In this document: positions 1 to 9,224 of the stretch, in pieces | How positions within the stretch are numbered: the stretch's first letter is position 1 | Layout of the letters: every line of letters starts with the position of its first letter | From: Glaciihabitans sp. INWT7 | GTDB taxonomy: Bacteria; Actinomycetota; Actinomycetes; Actinomycetales; Microbacteriaceae | Direction: 5' to 3' | Length of the DNA stretch: 64,000 nt | NCBI RefSeq assembly: GCF_014217685.1 | Contig: NZ_CP043653.1 | Span: 1,988,419 to 2,052,418 of the forward strand | The notes under the pieces: model-generated | Told to the model about the DNA's origin: nothing | Databases searched by the model: none | What the model saw: only the letters and a program-made list of their open reading frames with translations | Translations under genes and position numbers: made by a program

Positions 1-1025
1 TTCGGAGATTCCGGCGGCGCGGGCATCCGCTTCCACGACATTGAGCCACGAGGTGGGTCCGCAGAGGTAGATGTCGCTTTCCAGCAGATCGGGAAAGACT
101 CCCAGGAGGGTGAGTCCGCGGTCGGCGTCGGCCTGGGTCATCCAGCCGGGTCCGGTGCGCGCCCGCGGCCCGATCATCGTCGTGACGGCGACTCCCTTCT
201 GCCGGGCGAGCTCGTCGATCTCGCCCCAGAGGAAGGTGTCATCGATGGTAGAGGCACGCAGCAGGATCGTGGCCTCCCCGGGCTTCAGCACCGAGTCTTC
301 GAGCATGGCCCGCACCGGGGTGATGCCGATGCCGGCGACGACGATGGCAAGCTTCGGCGCCGTGCGTCCGGCATCCGTGAAGATGCCATAGGGACCCTCG
401 AACCACACCCGCGTGCCGGCGGGGACGGAACTGATGCTCCTGCTTCCCCCTCCGAGGTCGCGCACGGTGATGCGCAGCTGGGTGTCGGTCGCCACGGAAG
501 AGAGCGAGATGGGATGCGAGTGCCACCAGGTGCCCGCCGTCCAGAACCTCCAGACGAAGAACTGGCCCCCCACCGATTCGAGCGACCTCAATCTGCGGCC
601 GGAGAGGTAGATCGATACGACCCCGGGAGCCTCCGGTTGCATCCGATCGACCCGCAGACGGTGCCGAATACTCGAAACCAGCGGCTCGGCGAGCCGATGG
701 GTGAGGATCGCGCCGAACGCGAGGATGTAGAGCGCGAGCCAGTAGACCCGCTCGAAGCTGAAGGGCGACAGCACGCTGCCGATGCTCAGGTGGTGGGGAA
801 CGGATGCCAGCACCGCGGCGTAACTCAGCAGGTGCATGAGGTGCCAGGTCTCATAGCTGTACCGGCGTCGCACCAGGGCCGCCGAACTCACGATCACCCC
901 GGCCAGCAGCGCGAGAGCGAGGATCGCGAGGAGCATGTCGGGGATGGCCAGCATCGGACGGGACTGCCCCCGGTTTGGTTGACTCTTGACCTGTGGAGAT
1001 TCGTCTCCGCTGGAAGGATGTCACC

Positions 1026-1310
1026 ATGCCCAAGCCCTACCCGCCCGAGTTCCGCCGCGATGTTGTCGCGGTCGCTCGCAAGCACGAAGCCCCGCTGAAC
1101 CAGATCGCGAAGGACTTCGGAATTTCGGAGTCGTGTCTGGCGTACTGGCTGAAGAAAGCCGACGTCGAAGAGGGGGTGAAGCCTGGCGTGACGGAGAAGG
1201 AGTCGGCTGAGCTGCGGGAGGCGCGGAAACGGATCCGGCTGCTGGAGCAGGAAGCCGAGGTAATGCGCCGCGCCGTCGCCTACCTCTCCCGGGATGTCAA
1301 CCCAAAATGA
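1026..1310 (+). CDS. IS3-family transposase OrfA (helix-turn-helix subunit)
   Basis: This encodes about 94 residues starting MPKPYPPEFRRDVV, the usual opening of IS3 OrfA proteins. A helix-turn-helix segment (NQIAKDFGISESCLAYWLKKA) is followed by a C-terminal coiled coil rich in Leu, Arg and Glu (AELREARKRIRLLEQEAEVM) for dimerisation. In this family OrfA binds the element ends. The stop overlaps the OrfB start in the sequence AAAATGA. OrfB is in the -1 frame, so a fused OrfAB transposase is probably made by slippage on the A-run at 1304-1307. An in-frame GTG at 993 would add 11 residues, but MPKPYPP is the more familiar start. Confidence 0.9.
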   Translation: MPKPYPPEFRRDVVAVARKHEAPLNQIAKDFGISESCLAYWLKKADVEEGVKPGVTEKESAELREARKRIRLLEQEAEVMRRAVAYLSRDVNPK

Positions 1311-2170
1311 TGTACCCGCTGGTCCGCGAACTGGCCGTCGACGGAGTCCCCGTCACGGTGACCTGCCGGGTATTGCGCTTCTCCAAACAAGCCTTCTATC
1401 AGTGGCTCCGAAACCCCGTCTCGCAACGTGATTGGGACGACGCTCACCTGACCAACGCGGCGTGGGACGCCCACCGGGACGACCCCGCGTTCGGCTACCG
1501 GTTCATCAGCGACGAACTCAACCAGGCTGGCCTGAAGGCGGGCGAGAACCGGGTTTGGCGGCTCTGCTCCCAGCAGCGGCTCTGGTCCGTGTTCGCGAAG
1601 AAACGCGGCCTGAGGGGCAAAGCCGGCCCGCCCGTGCATGACGACCATGTCCAGCGGAACTTCACCGCGACACGCCCTAACCAGCTGTGGTTGACGGACA
1701 TCACCGAGCATCGCACCGACGAAGGCAAAATCTACCTCTGCGCGATCAAGGACGTGTGGTCGAACAAGATCGTCGGCTACTCCATCGACTCCCGAATGAA
1801 AGCATCCCTGGCGGTCGCTGCGGCCCGCAACGCAATCGGGCAACGCGACATCGCCGGCACGATTCTGCACTCCGACCGCGGCTCTCAATTCCGCTCCAAC
1901 GCCTTCGTGCGGGTGTTGAAGAACAACGCCATCACCGGGTCGATGGGCCGCGTCGGCGCATGCGGCGACAACGCCGCGATGGAGTCCTTCTTCGCCCTCC
2001 TGCAAAAGAACGTCCTCGACCGGCAACGATGGGCCACGAGGGAAGAGCTACGCCTCGCGATCGTGGTCTGGATCGAGCGAACCTACCATCGCAAGCGTCG
2101 GCAACGCCGCCTCGGCAAACTCACCCCGATCGAGTTTGAGACAATAAACATGGCCCTCAACGCCGCGTGA
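1307..2170 (+). CDS. IS3-family transposase OrfB (DDE catalytic subunit)
   Basis: The 287-residue product has an HTH_21-like N-terminal region (DDPAFGYRFISDEL) and an rve integrase core. The catalytic triad is visible as LTDITEH (first Asp), HSDRGSQF (second Asp) and NAAMESFF (Glu), with the usual spacing between the last two. It carries out strand cleavage and joining of the element. It normally acts as an OrfAB fusion made by -1 frameshifting from the upstream frame, with which it overlaps by 4 bp. It is full length and has no internal stop, so the transposase appears functional. Confidence 0.93.
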   Translation: MMYPLVRELAVDGVPVTVTCRVLRFSKQAFYQWLRNPVSQRDWDDAHLTNAAWDAHRDDPAFGYRFISDELNQAGLKAGENRVWRLCSQQRLWSVFAKKRGLRGKAGPPVHDDHVQRNFTATRPNQLWLTDITEHRTDEGKIYLCAIKDVWSNKIVGYSIDSRMKASLAVAAARNAIGQRDIAGTILHSDRGSQFRSNAFVRVLKNNAITGSMGRVGACGDNAAMESFFALLQKNVLDRQRWATREELRLAIVVWIERTYHRKRRQRRLGKLTPIEFETINMALNAA

Positions 2171-2873
2171 AACCACTAACCCACCGAGTCAACTGAACTC
2201 GGGGCAGTCCCGACCGATCTCGGCTACGGGGTTGAGTCCGGAACTCAGTCCATAGCCGATGAGCAGGATGACTCCGTGGCCGAGTAGGAGGAAGAAGGCC
2301 GGCTTTCCCAGGGCCCGGTGCACGGCGATCGCCCGGTCGTGGCCGATCGCGTGGTCGATGAACGGCACTCGCGCCGCAAGGAGCAGCATCGCCAGAACCA
2401 GGTTGGTGCCGACGAGTCCGGTCGCGATCCCCACGCTCGTGACGGCATCCGCGACCGATGCGAACCGGGCGGTGCCCCCGGACAGGAGGAAGAGGGCGAC
2501 GGCGAATGCGGACGTGAGCCAGAGGGCAGTGCCGAGGGCGTCCCCCACGCGTGCCCGTCGCCGATAATGGGCAGGGTGGTCGATACCGGGAGTGGATAGT
2601 CGCGAACTCCGCTGCGAGTCGATCGCCATCGGTGGACTTCCTCTGTTCGAGACCACGACCCGGTGCGAGATCGTGTGAGCCCCAAGGTACCCGTCGCCGA
2701 CGCTGTCGACCCGGGATATTGGTCCCGACACGGCGTGATCCGTCACGAGCCCCGATCTCCGCTGCCCGCCTGGCTGCGAGCCCACGACTCGGAGCCGAGA
2801 GAAATCGCACTGACACCGGATCGGAGTGCGGGCGAGCAGTGCCGATCGTTCGAACTGCGAGAGCAGCACCCAA

Positions 2874-2910
2874 GAGAAAAGCCCCGAACCAGAGGTTCGG
2901 GGCTTTTCTC
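2874..2910 (-). terminator. Intrinsic terminator downstream of tRNA-Ala
   Basis: A 17-bp perfect inverted repeat (arms 2874-2890 and 2894-2910) with a 3-base loop has a G/C-rich core, GCCCCGAACC, flanked by A-tracts and T-tracts. The symmetry gives a T-run on either strand. It lies just past the 3' end of the minus-strand tRNA gene. The stretch between it and the oxidoreductase start at 2629 contains nothing I can identify. Confidence 0.85.
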
Positions 2911-2931
2911 CATCCTGGAAGAGGATTTCTG

Positions 2932-3005
2932 TGGATCCAAGGGGATTCGAACCCCTGACCCCCTGCATGCCATGCAGGTGCGCTACCGGGCTGCGCCATG
3001 GACCC
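2932..3005 (-). tRNA. tRNA-Ala (anticodon GGC)
   Basis: The cloverleaf folds completely. The acceptor stem GGGTCCA pairs with TGGATCC and is followed by discriminator A. The anticodon stem is CCTGC/GCAGG with loop ATGGCAT (anticodon GGC), and the T-arm contains GGTTCGAATCC. CCA is not encoded. A strong terminator follows on the same strand. Confidence 0.95.
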
Positions 3006-3125
3006 AAGCTGACTTTCTCGAACTTCCGAGAAGGCAACTACGTCAGATTACTACACATCCGAGCTCTCCGCGGTCAGCCCCCGATTCCGAGCGGCGGACC
3101 CGACCGACGGTGCTTGACTGGAGGG

Positions 3126-3686
3126 ATGTCAGCAGAACCGATCACCGTCTCGATAACCCGCGTCGTCTCGCCCGATCGCGCGAGGGAGGTCGCCGCCTGG
3201 GCGCGTGCCGGCCAGGACCTCCTCAGCACGAGCCCCGGCTACCTCGGCTCGGGGTGGGTACGCCCGGATCCGGAGTCGCATGAGTGGCACATGCTCTACC
3301 GGTTCGCGGACGCCGCAGACCTCGCACTGTGGGAGCGGTCACCGGAACGCGAGTGGTGGATCGCCAGTGCCCTCGGTCTCGTGGAACATGCCCGGGAGGA
3401 GAAGCGCACCGGTATCGAGGGCTGGTTCGATGAACCCTCGACGGTCGAGGTGCTCGAGTCCGCGCCATTCGCACCCCCGCGTTGGAAACAGCTGGTGAGC
3501 ATCTTCATCGCGTTCTATCCGCTGAGCCTGCTCGCCAACTGGCTGCTGGCTCCGCTCACCGGCCCTTGGCCGCTTCCGCTTCGCGTGCTCGTGCTCGTCG
3601 CGGTGGTCGCGCCGATCATGACCTACCTCGCACTGCCGTTCGTGACCCGCGCGCTGCGACCCTGGCTGCTGCGTGGGCCGCGTTAG
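3126..3686 (+). CDS. Antibiotic biosynthesis monooxygenase-like (ABM) domain protein with two C-terminal TM helices
   Basis: The 186-residue product has an N-terminal dimeric alpha/beta-barrel-type domain (about residues 1-100: ITVSITRVVSPDRAREVAAW... then HMLYRFADAADLALWERSPER). This resembles ABM-fold proteins that are fused to membrane tails in many actinobacteria. Two hydrophobic helices follow (about 120-140 and 150-170: LVSIFIAFYPLSLLANWLL, VLVLVAVVAPIMTYLAL). A GGAGGG lies immediately before the ATG. Its stop overlaps the stop of the convergent gene by two bases. The substrate is unknown, and a heme-degrading or quinol-oxidising role cannot be assigned from sequence. Confidence 0.75.
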   Translation: MSAEPITVSITRVVSPDRAREVAAWARAGQDLLSTSPGYLGSGWVRPDPESHEWHMLYRFADAADLALWERSPEREWWIASALGLVEHAREEKRTGIEGWFDEPSTVEVLESAPFAPPRWKQLVSIFIAFYPLSLLANWLLAPLTGPWPLPLRVLVLVAVVAPIMTYLALPFVTRALRPWLLRGPR

Positions 3687-4645
3687 CCGTCCAGGCGCCT
3701 CCGGAGAGCGAGCATCGCCCCGATGGCGGCCCGCAGTTCCTGAAGGTGATGCTCAGCCAGGAAGGGCTGACTGTGCGGCCCCAGGTCGCTCGCTGAGGCA
3801 CTCGCGCCCACGGTGTCGACCGCGAGTCCATTGTCGAGCCCCAGGATGCCCACCGCCACCGCAGCCTGGTACGGCACGTAGATCGGTGATGTGACCTGAA
3901 GCACCGAGTGCTCGGCCGGGGTGCGACGCTGCTCGGCCCAGAATCGATACGTGTCGGCCGAATTGGCGCGACGCTGCAACGGGTCGGACGAGGGGGCCGC
4001 AAGCACGCTCAATCGGGGCAGCCGTGGTCGATTCCAGGTGAGATGCCGCCAGGACGCATGGGGCGTCTCCCCCCGGTGTTCGTCGAGCTCGGGCACTCCG
4101 AGCGGGCCGAACACCTGCTCGAGGCCGGCCAGCATCCCCCCGAATTCATCGTCGGCATCGATCTCGAGCGCTCGGGCGACGACACTCTCCTCCGACGAGA
4201 ACGGTCGAAAACCGCCGAGGAACAGGATGTGGCCGCACCCGAGCCCCTGTTCGAGCAGTTCGGCCACGAACCGGGGCTTCACGATGCCGGCGCGCACCAT
4301 GCCCCCGGTCATGATCACCGTGTCGTACTGTGCCCTCCCGGGTCTTTCCCGGTTCGCGAGCCCAAGCTCCGGGGACTGCCCGATCACCGCATCGGACTGA
4401 GCCGGGGACAGCGCCGATCGACGGATCGAGTCACGCTCCCTGCCATGCCGGAAGTCCCATTCCGCAGCCGCGAAGGAGTCGAGCCAGGCCAGGCGATCGA
4501 CAGCACCGCTCTCGGGCACGGAACCCCCGAAGGCGCCCATCACGGCGGCGAGGGCGGATGACGCAGCCCAGTTGTCGATGAGGTCGAGGACGCGCTCCCG
4601 ATCGCCGGCGGTCGCACGCCAGGACGGCAGCTCGAGAGCTGTCAT
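3683..4645 (-). CDS. Conserved hypothetical protein, possible DUF218/YdcF-like fold
   Basis: The 320-residue product is soluble, with no signal peptide or TM segment. A central stretch (YDTVIMTGGMVRAGIVKPRF, about residues 107-126, then ILFLGGFRPFS) is compatible with a Rossmann-like alpha/beta core. It is weakly reminiscent of DUF218/YdcF proteins, but I cannot confirm a family. It lies 17 bp downstream of rsfS on the same strand and may be cotranscribed with that operon. The C-terminal half contains SPIYVPYQAAVAVGILGL, which looks like a sugar- or nucleotide-binding core element but is not diagnostic. Confidence 0.6.
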   Translation of the reverse strand: MTALELPSWRATAGDRERVLDLIDNWAASSALAAVMGAFGGSVPESGAVDRLAWLDSFAAAEWDFRHGRERDSIRRSALSPAQSDAVIGQSPELGLANRERPGRAQYDTVIMTGGMVRAGIVKPRFVAELLEQGLGCGHILFLGGFRPFSSEESVVARALEIDADDEFGGMLAGLEQVFGPLGVPELDEHRGETPHASWRHLTWNRPRLPRLSVLAAPSSDPLQRRANSADTYRFWAEQRRTPAEHSVLQVTSPIYVPYQAAVAVGILGLDNGLAVDTVGASASASDLGPHSQPFLAEHHLQELRAAIGAMLALRRRLDG

Positions 4646-4662
4646 CCGCTAGCCGGTCTCGA

Positions 4663-5040
4663 CTATTCGGCGGACTCGCGCACCGGAAGATCGATCGGGA
4701 TCACTGGGCAGTCCTTCCAGAGACGTTCGAGGGAGTAGTACATGCGGTCCTCCTCGTGGAAGACGTGCACCACGAGATCGCCGAAATCGAGCAAGATCCA
4801 GCGTCCCTCAGCCCGGCCCTCGCGGCGGAGGGGCTTCGAACCGTGTTCGATCAGCTTGTCTTCGATCTCGCTCGCGATGGCGACGACGTTGCGTTCGTTG
4901 CGCCCGGTGGCGAGCAGGAAGACATCCGTGAGGGGAAGTGGACCGGAGACATCGAGCGCCACGAGATCTTCGGCTTGCTTCGAGTCTGCGGCGGCCGCAG
5001 CGATCTGGAGGAGTTCGCGGGCGTGGTCGGTCGCAGTCAC
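4663..5040 (-). CDS. rsfS: Ribosomal silencing factor RsfS
   Basis: The 125-residue RsfS/Iojap-family product binds ribosomal protein L14 and blocks subunit joining when nutrients are low. Family features visible are DVSGPLPLTDVFLLATGRNERN, the conserved RREGRAEGRWILLDFGDLVVHVFHEEDRMYYSLERLW stretch, and length typical of the family. It starts at GTG. It sits 42 bp downstream of the large Pro/Ala-rich membrane protein gene and downstream of nadD, the common actinobacterial nadD-rsfS arrangement. Confidence 0.95.
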   Translation of the reverse strand: MTATDHARELLQIAAAAADSKQAEDLVALDVSGPLPLTDVFLLATGRNERNVVAIASEIEDKLIEHGSKPLRREGRAEGRWILLDFGDLVVHVFHEEDRMYYSLERLWKDCPVIPIDLPVRESAE

Positions 5041-5082
5041 AGGGTCCTTTGGGGTGGGAGAGAAAAAGAAGGGGTCACAGGC

Positions 5083-7062
5083 CTAGAAGATCTTGAAGAT
5101 CAACCCTGCGACGAGCAGAACGACGACGCCGACGGCCATGACCGCGGCGGAGACGATGAGGATGAGGGGCAGTCGACTGGTCTTCTGGGGCTTCATCGAA
5201 TTGATGACGTCGCCAGATGCGGTGTTCGTGCTGATAGCGCGGATCGCCCGAACCGGCGCGGACTCGGGATCGGAGGAGTCTTCACGATCGTCGGCCTCGA
5301 GCAGCGCGTCGACATCGGAGTGGTCGTAGCGGGCCGGGTGCACACCGGTGGATCCCATGCTGCTCGGGAGGTTGATGGACCCGGTGATGAGGATCTCACC
5401 GGTGCCGCTCAGCGGGCCCATGATGTCTTCTCCGGTGGGCATCGACGGCAGCACCAGGGCGCTCGTCGTGATGGCTCCACTCGTGGCGCCGACGTCGCGG
5501 GCGAAGGTGTTCTCCTGTACCTGCACGTCATCGTCGATCAGCGCCTGTGTCGACCAGTGGCCGACCGGGGGCACATAGCTGTCTTCGGGCTCGGCGACGG
5601 CGCGATCGGCGGACACGGTTGGTGCCGGCGCATCGTGGCCGGCGAGGAATGCACCGAACGGAGTGGCCGCCGCGTCGGCGGGTTGCGGCTCGACCGTGGT
5701 CTCCACGGGCTGACCGCTGGGGAACAGAAGGTCTTCGAAGGTCGAGTCGTTCTCCGGGTGGGGCTCGAGCTCCGCGACGACGATTTCGGGCTCGGCCACG
5801 GCGTGCTCCGAAGCCGGAGCGACGTTGAACACCGGCGAGTTGACGGGCTCCGCTGGCACGGACGGAGCGACCGGCGGCTCGATCAATTCGGCGACGGTGA
5901 CATCGGTGGGAATGGCGCCGGTGAACAGCTGGCGCAGCGGCGGTTCGATCAGGGCCGGCGGTTCGACGAACACGGGAGGTGCGACAACACGAGGCGCCTC
6001 GGCGAACACCGGTGCGGCAGCAGCCTGGGATTCCTGCGCCGCCCGACGGGCCTCTTCGCGCTCGACCTCGGGATCCACCGTGCCGCGACTGGCGCGGTCG
6101 CGGAAACGCGGGCGCTCGGTGGGGGCCTCGGCGACGGCCGCCGTTGGCGCGTCCGGGGCGGAAGCAACATCACGGGGAACAGCAACATCACGGGGAACAG
6201 CACTGACGGGCGGCGCTTCGATCAAAGCGGCTTCGATGGGCACGGCTTCTGTGGGTGCGGCTTCGGTGGGCGCGGCTTCTGTGGGTGCGATCTCGATGGG
6301 AGGTGCGTCCACCGGTGCGGAATCCACCGGGGTCGCTGGCTCTGACGCAGTGGCTGCGGCGGCGGCGGCGGCCCGTTCGGCCTCGTCGTTCTCGCTCGGG
6401 GTGGTCACGAAACCGCCGATGCCCAGTTCGCGCATCTGGCGACGGGTGAGGACGGGCGCGGGCTGAGACGAAGATTCGGATGCGACCGGGGCCGACGGTG
6501 CGGCGGCCTCGGCCGACGGCGCGGCCTCGATAGCCGGTGCAGCGATGGGCTCCGGGAGCGGCACCACCACGGGCGGGGCCCAGTTCAGCGGTGGACCGAC
6601 GGGTCGGAAGGCGGATCGACGAGAGTCCGAGGGGCTGAAGTCGCGGTTGCGGTATTCGGGCTGCTCGGAGGAGGGCGCGGGATCCACGGCGCCGGAGTCA
6701 TGCGGAACCGCGCTGATCGCCCGGCCTCGGAACGAGGCGCCGTCGTAGCTCGGTACCTGGGGTCGGGCCTGGGTGATGTAGAGAAGAGGCTCCGGCGCGG
6801 CGTCCGGCCCGAGTTCGTTGGTAGCCGGCTGTTGAACCCTGCGGCCCCGGCTCGCGGGGGGCTCGACGGCACTCTCCGGCGGTCCCTGCGGCGCAGTCGC
6901 ACGGCGCGCTTCGGCTTCCCAACCCTTGCGGGCAATACCCGCGAAGGAGGTGTCATCGGGAGCGTCCTGCTCAGGGGTCGCCTGAGGCTCGACGTTCTCG
7001 TCGCGTTCGGTTTGCCGAACTTGCCGCCGACTCACGGGCGGCTGGTCTTGCCAGGCTGTCAT
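5083..7062 (-). CDS. Large Pro/Ala/Glu-rich low-complexity protein with a C-terminal TM anchor
   Basis: The 659-residue product is of unrecognised function. The N-terminus is polar and starts [19 protein letters not shown]; a related [10 protein letters not shown] motif occurs mid-protein. Most of the rest is disordered Pro/Ala/Glu/Val sequence, including short tandem repeats such as [15 protein letters not shown] (DNA near 6180-6300). A single TM helix ends the protein ([26 protein letters not shown]), so the bulk is probably cytoplasmic, or external if inserted as a tail anchor. The start is set by an ATGA overlap with the nadD stop at 7059-7062, which implies translational coupling. It is probably real because it fills the operon between nadD and rsfS. 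Confidence 0.75.
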   Translation of the reverse strand: MTAWQDQPPVSRRQVRQTERDENVEPQATPEQDAPDDTSFAGIARKGWEAEARRATAPQGPPESAVEPPASRGRRVQQPATNELGPDAAPEPLLYITQARPQVPSYDGASFRGRAISAVPHDSGAVDPAPSSEQPEYRNRDFSPSDSRRSAFRPVGPPLNWAPPVVVPLPEPIAAPAIEAAPSAEAAAPSAPVASESSSQPAPVLTRRQMRELGIGGFVTTPSENDEAERAAAAAAATASEPATPVDSAPVDAPPIEIAPTEAAPTEAAPTEAVPIEAALIEAPPVSAVPRDVAVPRDVASAPDAPTAAVAEAPTERPRFRDRASRGTVDPEVEREEARRAAQESQAAAAPVFAEAPRVVAPPVFVEPPALIEPPLRQLFTGAIPTDVTVAELIEPPVAPSVPAEPVNSPVFNVAPASEHAVAEPEIVVAELEPHPENDSTFEDLLFPSGQPVETTVEPQPADAAATPFGAFLAGHDAPAPTVSADRAVAEPEDSYVPPVGHWSTQALIDDDVQVQENTFARDVGATSGAITTSALVLPSMPTGEDIMGPLSGTGEILITGSINLPSSMGSTGVHPARYDHSDVDALLEADDREDSSDPESAPVRAIRAISTNTASGDVINSMKPQKTSRLPLILIVSAAVMAVGVVVLLVAGLIFKIF

Positions 7063-7661
7063 GTCAGACTCCGATACAAGTGATGTTTGGAGATGTATTG
7101 AACAACACCATCGGGGACCAAATACCACACCGGGTATCCCCGGCTGACCCGGCTTCGACAATCGGTGGAGGAGATTGCGAGCGCGGGCACTTCCAACAAG
7201 CTTACGTCCGACTCGGGCAAACCGGAAATAGTGAGCGAGTGGCCCGGTCGCGTGACCGCGACGAAGTGGGCGAGTGACCAGAGTTCGGCCACGTCTTTCC
7301 AGTCAAGAATTTGGGTGATGGCGTCCGCGCCGGAGATGAAGAAGAGCTCGGCTTCCGGTCGCTCCGCATGCAGGTCGCGAAGCGTGTCGATCGTGTACGT
7401 GGGTCCATGGCGGTCGATGTCCACCCGGCTCACTGTGAAGTTGGGGTTCGCCGCGGTGGCGATCACCGTCATCAGGTAGCGGTGCTCGCTCGAGGTGGCA
7501 CCCGGCTTCTGATAGGGCATGCCGGTCGGCACGAACACCACCTCGTCGAGGCCGAATGACTGCGCCACCTCGCTCGCTGCCACGAGGTGCCCGTGATGGA
7601 TGGGGTCGAAAGTACCGCCCATCACACCGATCTTCGGGCGCTTCGTCGCGCTCTGCGCCAT
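7059..7661 (-). CDS. nadD: Nicotinate-nucleotide adenylyltransferase
   Basis: The 200-residue product adenylates nicotinate mononucleotide to deamido-NAD in NAD synthesis. The nucleotidyltransferase signature is [13 protein letters not shown] near the N-terminus, with [10 protein letters not shown] near the C-terminus matching the ISSTxxR motif. I chose the ATG at 7661 ([16 protein letters not shown]). Longer in-frame starts would run into the preceding small membrane protein gene, which ends 13 bp upstream. The gene overlaps the next gene by 4 bp. Confidence 0.95.
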   Translation of the reverse strand: MAQSATKRPKIGVMGGTFDPIHHGHLVAASEVAQSFGLDEVVFVPTGMPYQKPGATSSEHRYLMTVIATAANPNFTVSRVDIDRHGPTYTIDTLRDLHAERPEAELFFISGADAITQILDWKDVAELWSLAHFVAVTRPGHSLTISGLPESDVSLLEVPALAISSTDCRSRVSRGYPVWYLVPDGVVQYISKHHLYRSLT

Positions 7662-7674
7662 CACGTCGTCGGCG

Positions 7675-7875
7675 TCAGTGATCGGTCGTGTGCCCACTCG
7701 CCGCCGAGCCGCCGGTCTTCTGGCTGTGGCGGTTGGCGACGTCACGGAAGCTCCACACGACGAAACCGAGGGCGGCGAAAGCGGCAGCGGCGATGATGGG
7801 GAAGACCCAGGCCGGGAAGAACAGGGCGATCTTCGCCTCTTCAGCCGCCAGAACGATCATGCTGAGCACCGACAT
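7675..7875 (-). CDS. Small single-pass membrane protein
   Basis: The 66-residue product has one strong TM helix (about residues 17-43, [25 protein letters not shown]) followed by a charged tail ending [17 protein letters not shown]. It lies between proA and nadD in the same orientation, 57 bp after proA begins its upstream spacing and 13 bp before the nadD start, so it is probably part of the operon. I do not recognise a function. Small proteins of this type precede nadD in related genomes (recollection, not checked). Confidence 0.75.
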   Translation of the reverse strand: MSVLSMIVLAAEEAKIALFFPAWVFPIIAAAAFAALGFVVWSFRDVANRHSQKTGGSAASGHTTDH

Positions 7876-7932
7876 CCACCAATCCGTTTGAACGATATTT
7901 CACTGCCGGTAAGCCTACCGGCCCGCAGATGC

Positions 7933-9201
7933 CTATTCCCTGACCTGGCCCGCGCCACGCACTATCCATTTGGTGCTGGTGAGTTCGCTGAGACCCATCG
8001 GCCCGCGCGCGTGGAGCTTCTGGGTCGAGATGCCGACCTCGGCGCCGAAACCGAATTCCCCGCCGTCGGTGAACCGGGTGGAGGAGTTCACCATCACTAC
8101 CGCAGAGTCCACCTCAGCGAGGAAGCGTTCGGTATTTCCGAGGTCGTTAGTGACGATCGACTCGGTGTGATGCGTCGAATAGCGGCGGATGTGATCGATC
8201 GCCTCGTCGAGCGAGCCGACGACTCGCACGGCCAGGTCGAGCGACATGTATTCGGTCGTCCAGTCCTCCTCCGTGGCGGCGACGGCATCCGCGAAGATCT
8301 GCCGCGTGCGGTCGTCCCCGTGAATGGTCACTCCGGACGCCCGCAGGGCACCGAGCACCGACGGCAGCAGGCGCTCCGCAGCGGCCTCGTGCACGAGCAG
8401 AGTCTCGAGCGCATTGCAGACACTCGGTCGCTGCACTTTCGAATTGTGCACGATGTCGATGGCCCAGGCTTCGTCGGCGGATTCATCGAGGAACACGTGC
8501 ACGATCCCGGCCCCGGTTTCGATCACCGGGACTTTCGATTCTGTCACAACGGTGCTGATCAGGTCGGCACTCCCCCGCGGGATCAGCACATCGATCTGAC
8601 CGCGCGCCTGCATAAGCTGCCGGGCACCGTCCCGGCCGAACTCGTCGATGGTCTGCACCGCGTCGGCGGGCAGCCCGACGCTCACGAGCGCCTCCTGGAT
8701 GATCGCAACCAGCACCCGGTTGGTGTTCTCCGCGGCGCTGCCTCCCCGCAGCACGACGGCATTGCCGCTCTTGAGCGCCAGGCTGGCGATATCGACGGTC
8801 ACGTTGGGGCGAGCCTCGTAGATCACTCCCACGACGCCGAAGGGAACGCGCACTTCGCTGAGCCGGAGTCCGTTGGGCAGCGTCTGTCCACGCACGTTCT
8901 CGCCGACCGGGTCGACGAGCGTAGCGACCAGGCGCACCGCGCCCGCCAGAACATCGAGGCGCGCGGCGTCGAGCCGGAGGCGGTCCTGCATGCCGGCGCT
9001 CAGCCCGTTCTCCCGACCGTTGGCGAGATCGAGATCGTTCGCCGGGATGATCCGCTGCCCGTGCTGCACTATCGCGGTGGCGATAGCGGCGAGAGCGCGA
9101 TTCTTGAGTGCCGCGTTGGCGGTGGCGAGCACGAGGGATGCCGCGCGGGCGGCATCCATCTTCTCGGTGAACGAGCGCGTGGCGACGACGGTCTCAGGCA
9201 T
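7933..9201 (-). CDS. proA: Glutamate-5-semialdehyde dehydrogenase (gamma-glutamyl phosphate reductase)
   Basis: The 422-residue product catalyses NADPH-dependent reduction of gamma-glutamyl phosphate, the second step of proline synthesis. ProA hallmarks are GLRLSEVRVPFGVVGVIYEARPN, the ALKSGNAVVLRGGSAA cofactor-binding loop, and the catalytic-Cys region KVQRPSVCNALET. The C-terminal GEFGFGAEVGISTQKLHARGPMGL block is also typical. It starts 23 bp downstream of the proB stop, consistent with a proBA unit making proline. Confidence 0.97.
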   Translation of the reverse strand: MPETVVATRSFTEKMDAARAASLVLATANAALKNRALAAIATAIVQHGQRIIPANDLDLANGRENGLSAGMQDRLRLDAARLDVLAGAVRLVATLVDPVGENVRGQTLPNGLRLSEVRVPFGVVGVIYEARPNVTVDIASLALKSGNAVVLRGGSAAENTNRVLVAIIQEALVSVGLPADAVQTIDEFGRDGARQLMQARGQIDVLIPRGSADLISTVVTESKVPVIETGAGIVHVFLDESADEAWAIDIVHNSKVQRPSVCNALETLLVHEAAAERLLPSVLGALRASGVTIHGDDRTRQIFADAVAATEEDWTTEYMSLDLAVRVVGSLDEAIDHIRRYSTHHTESIVTNDLGNTERFLAEVDSAVVMVNSSTRFTDGGEFGFGAEVGISTQKLHARGPMGLSELTSTKWIVRGAGQVRE

Positions 9202-9224
9202 GACGCCAGTGTAGTTGCGTGACC

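Larger units (their letters stand above)
960..2211 (+). mobile_element. IS3-family insertion sequence, complete
   Basis: A 1252-bp element carries two overlapping transposase frames and ends in imperfect inverted repeats of about 26 bp. The left end begins GGGACTGCCCC and finishes GTTGACTC; the right end is its reverse complement with a few mismatches in the middle. The flanking trinucleotide GAC occurs at 957-959 and again at 2212-2214, a 3-bp target duplication as expected for IS3-type transposition. Nothing is degraded, so the element looks recent and possibly active. It sits inside the ferric-reductase-like gene in the opposite orientation. Confidence 0.95.
1..2629 (-). pseudogene. Ferric reductase-like transmembrane/FAD-NAD oxidoreductase, split by an IS element; 3' end off the window
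   Basis: The gene starts at an ATG at 2629, with GAGGAAG eight bases upstream, and encodes hydrophobic helices (for example around FFLLLGHGVILLIGYGL) up to 2212. It resumes at 956, beyond the insertion. The distal part has further membrane segments, then an FAD/NAD reductase module: WFEGPYGIF, the nucleotide-binding stretch VVAGIGITPVRAML and the terminal DIYLCGP. This order (heme-type TM domain, FAD-binding, NAD-binding) fits ferric reductase/NADPH-oxidase-like proteins that pass electrons across the membrane. Joining 2629-2212 to 956-1 gives 458 uninterrupted codons. The element introduces a stop shortly after the junction, so the product is truncated. Function beyond the family is not determinable. 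Confidence 0.85.

Noticed and set aside
4756-6345. Long plus-strand open frame opposite rsfS and the Pro/Ala-rich gene
   Set aside because: No domain is visible and the composition is that expected from the reverse of a GC-rich gene. The minus-strand rsfS and nadD genes are clearly real.
7600-9222. 540-codon plus-strand open frame opposite nadD and proA
   Set aside because: Shadow of proA, which has all family motifs on the other strand.
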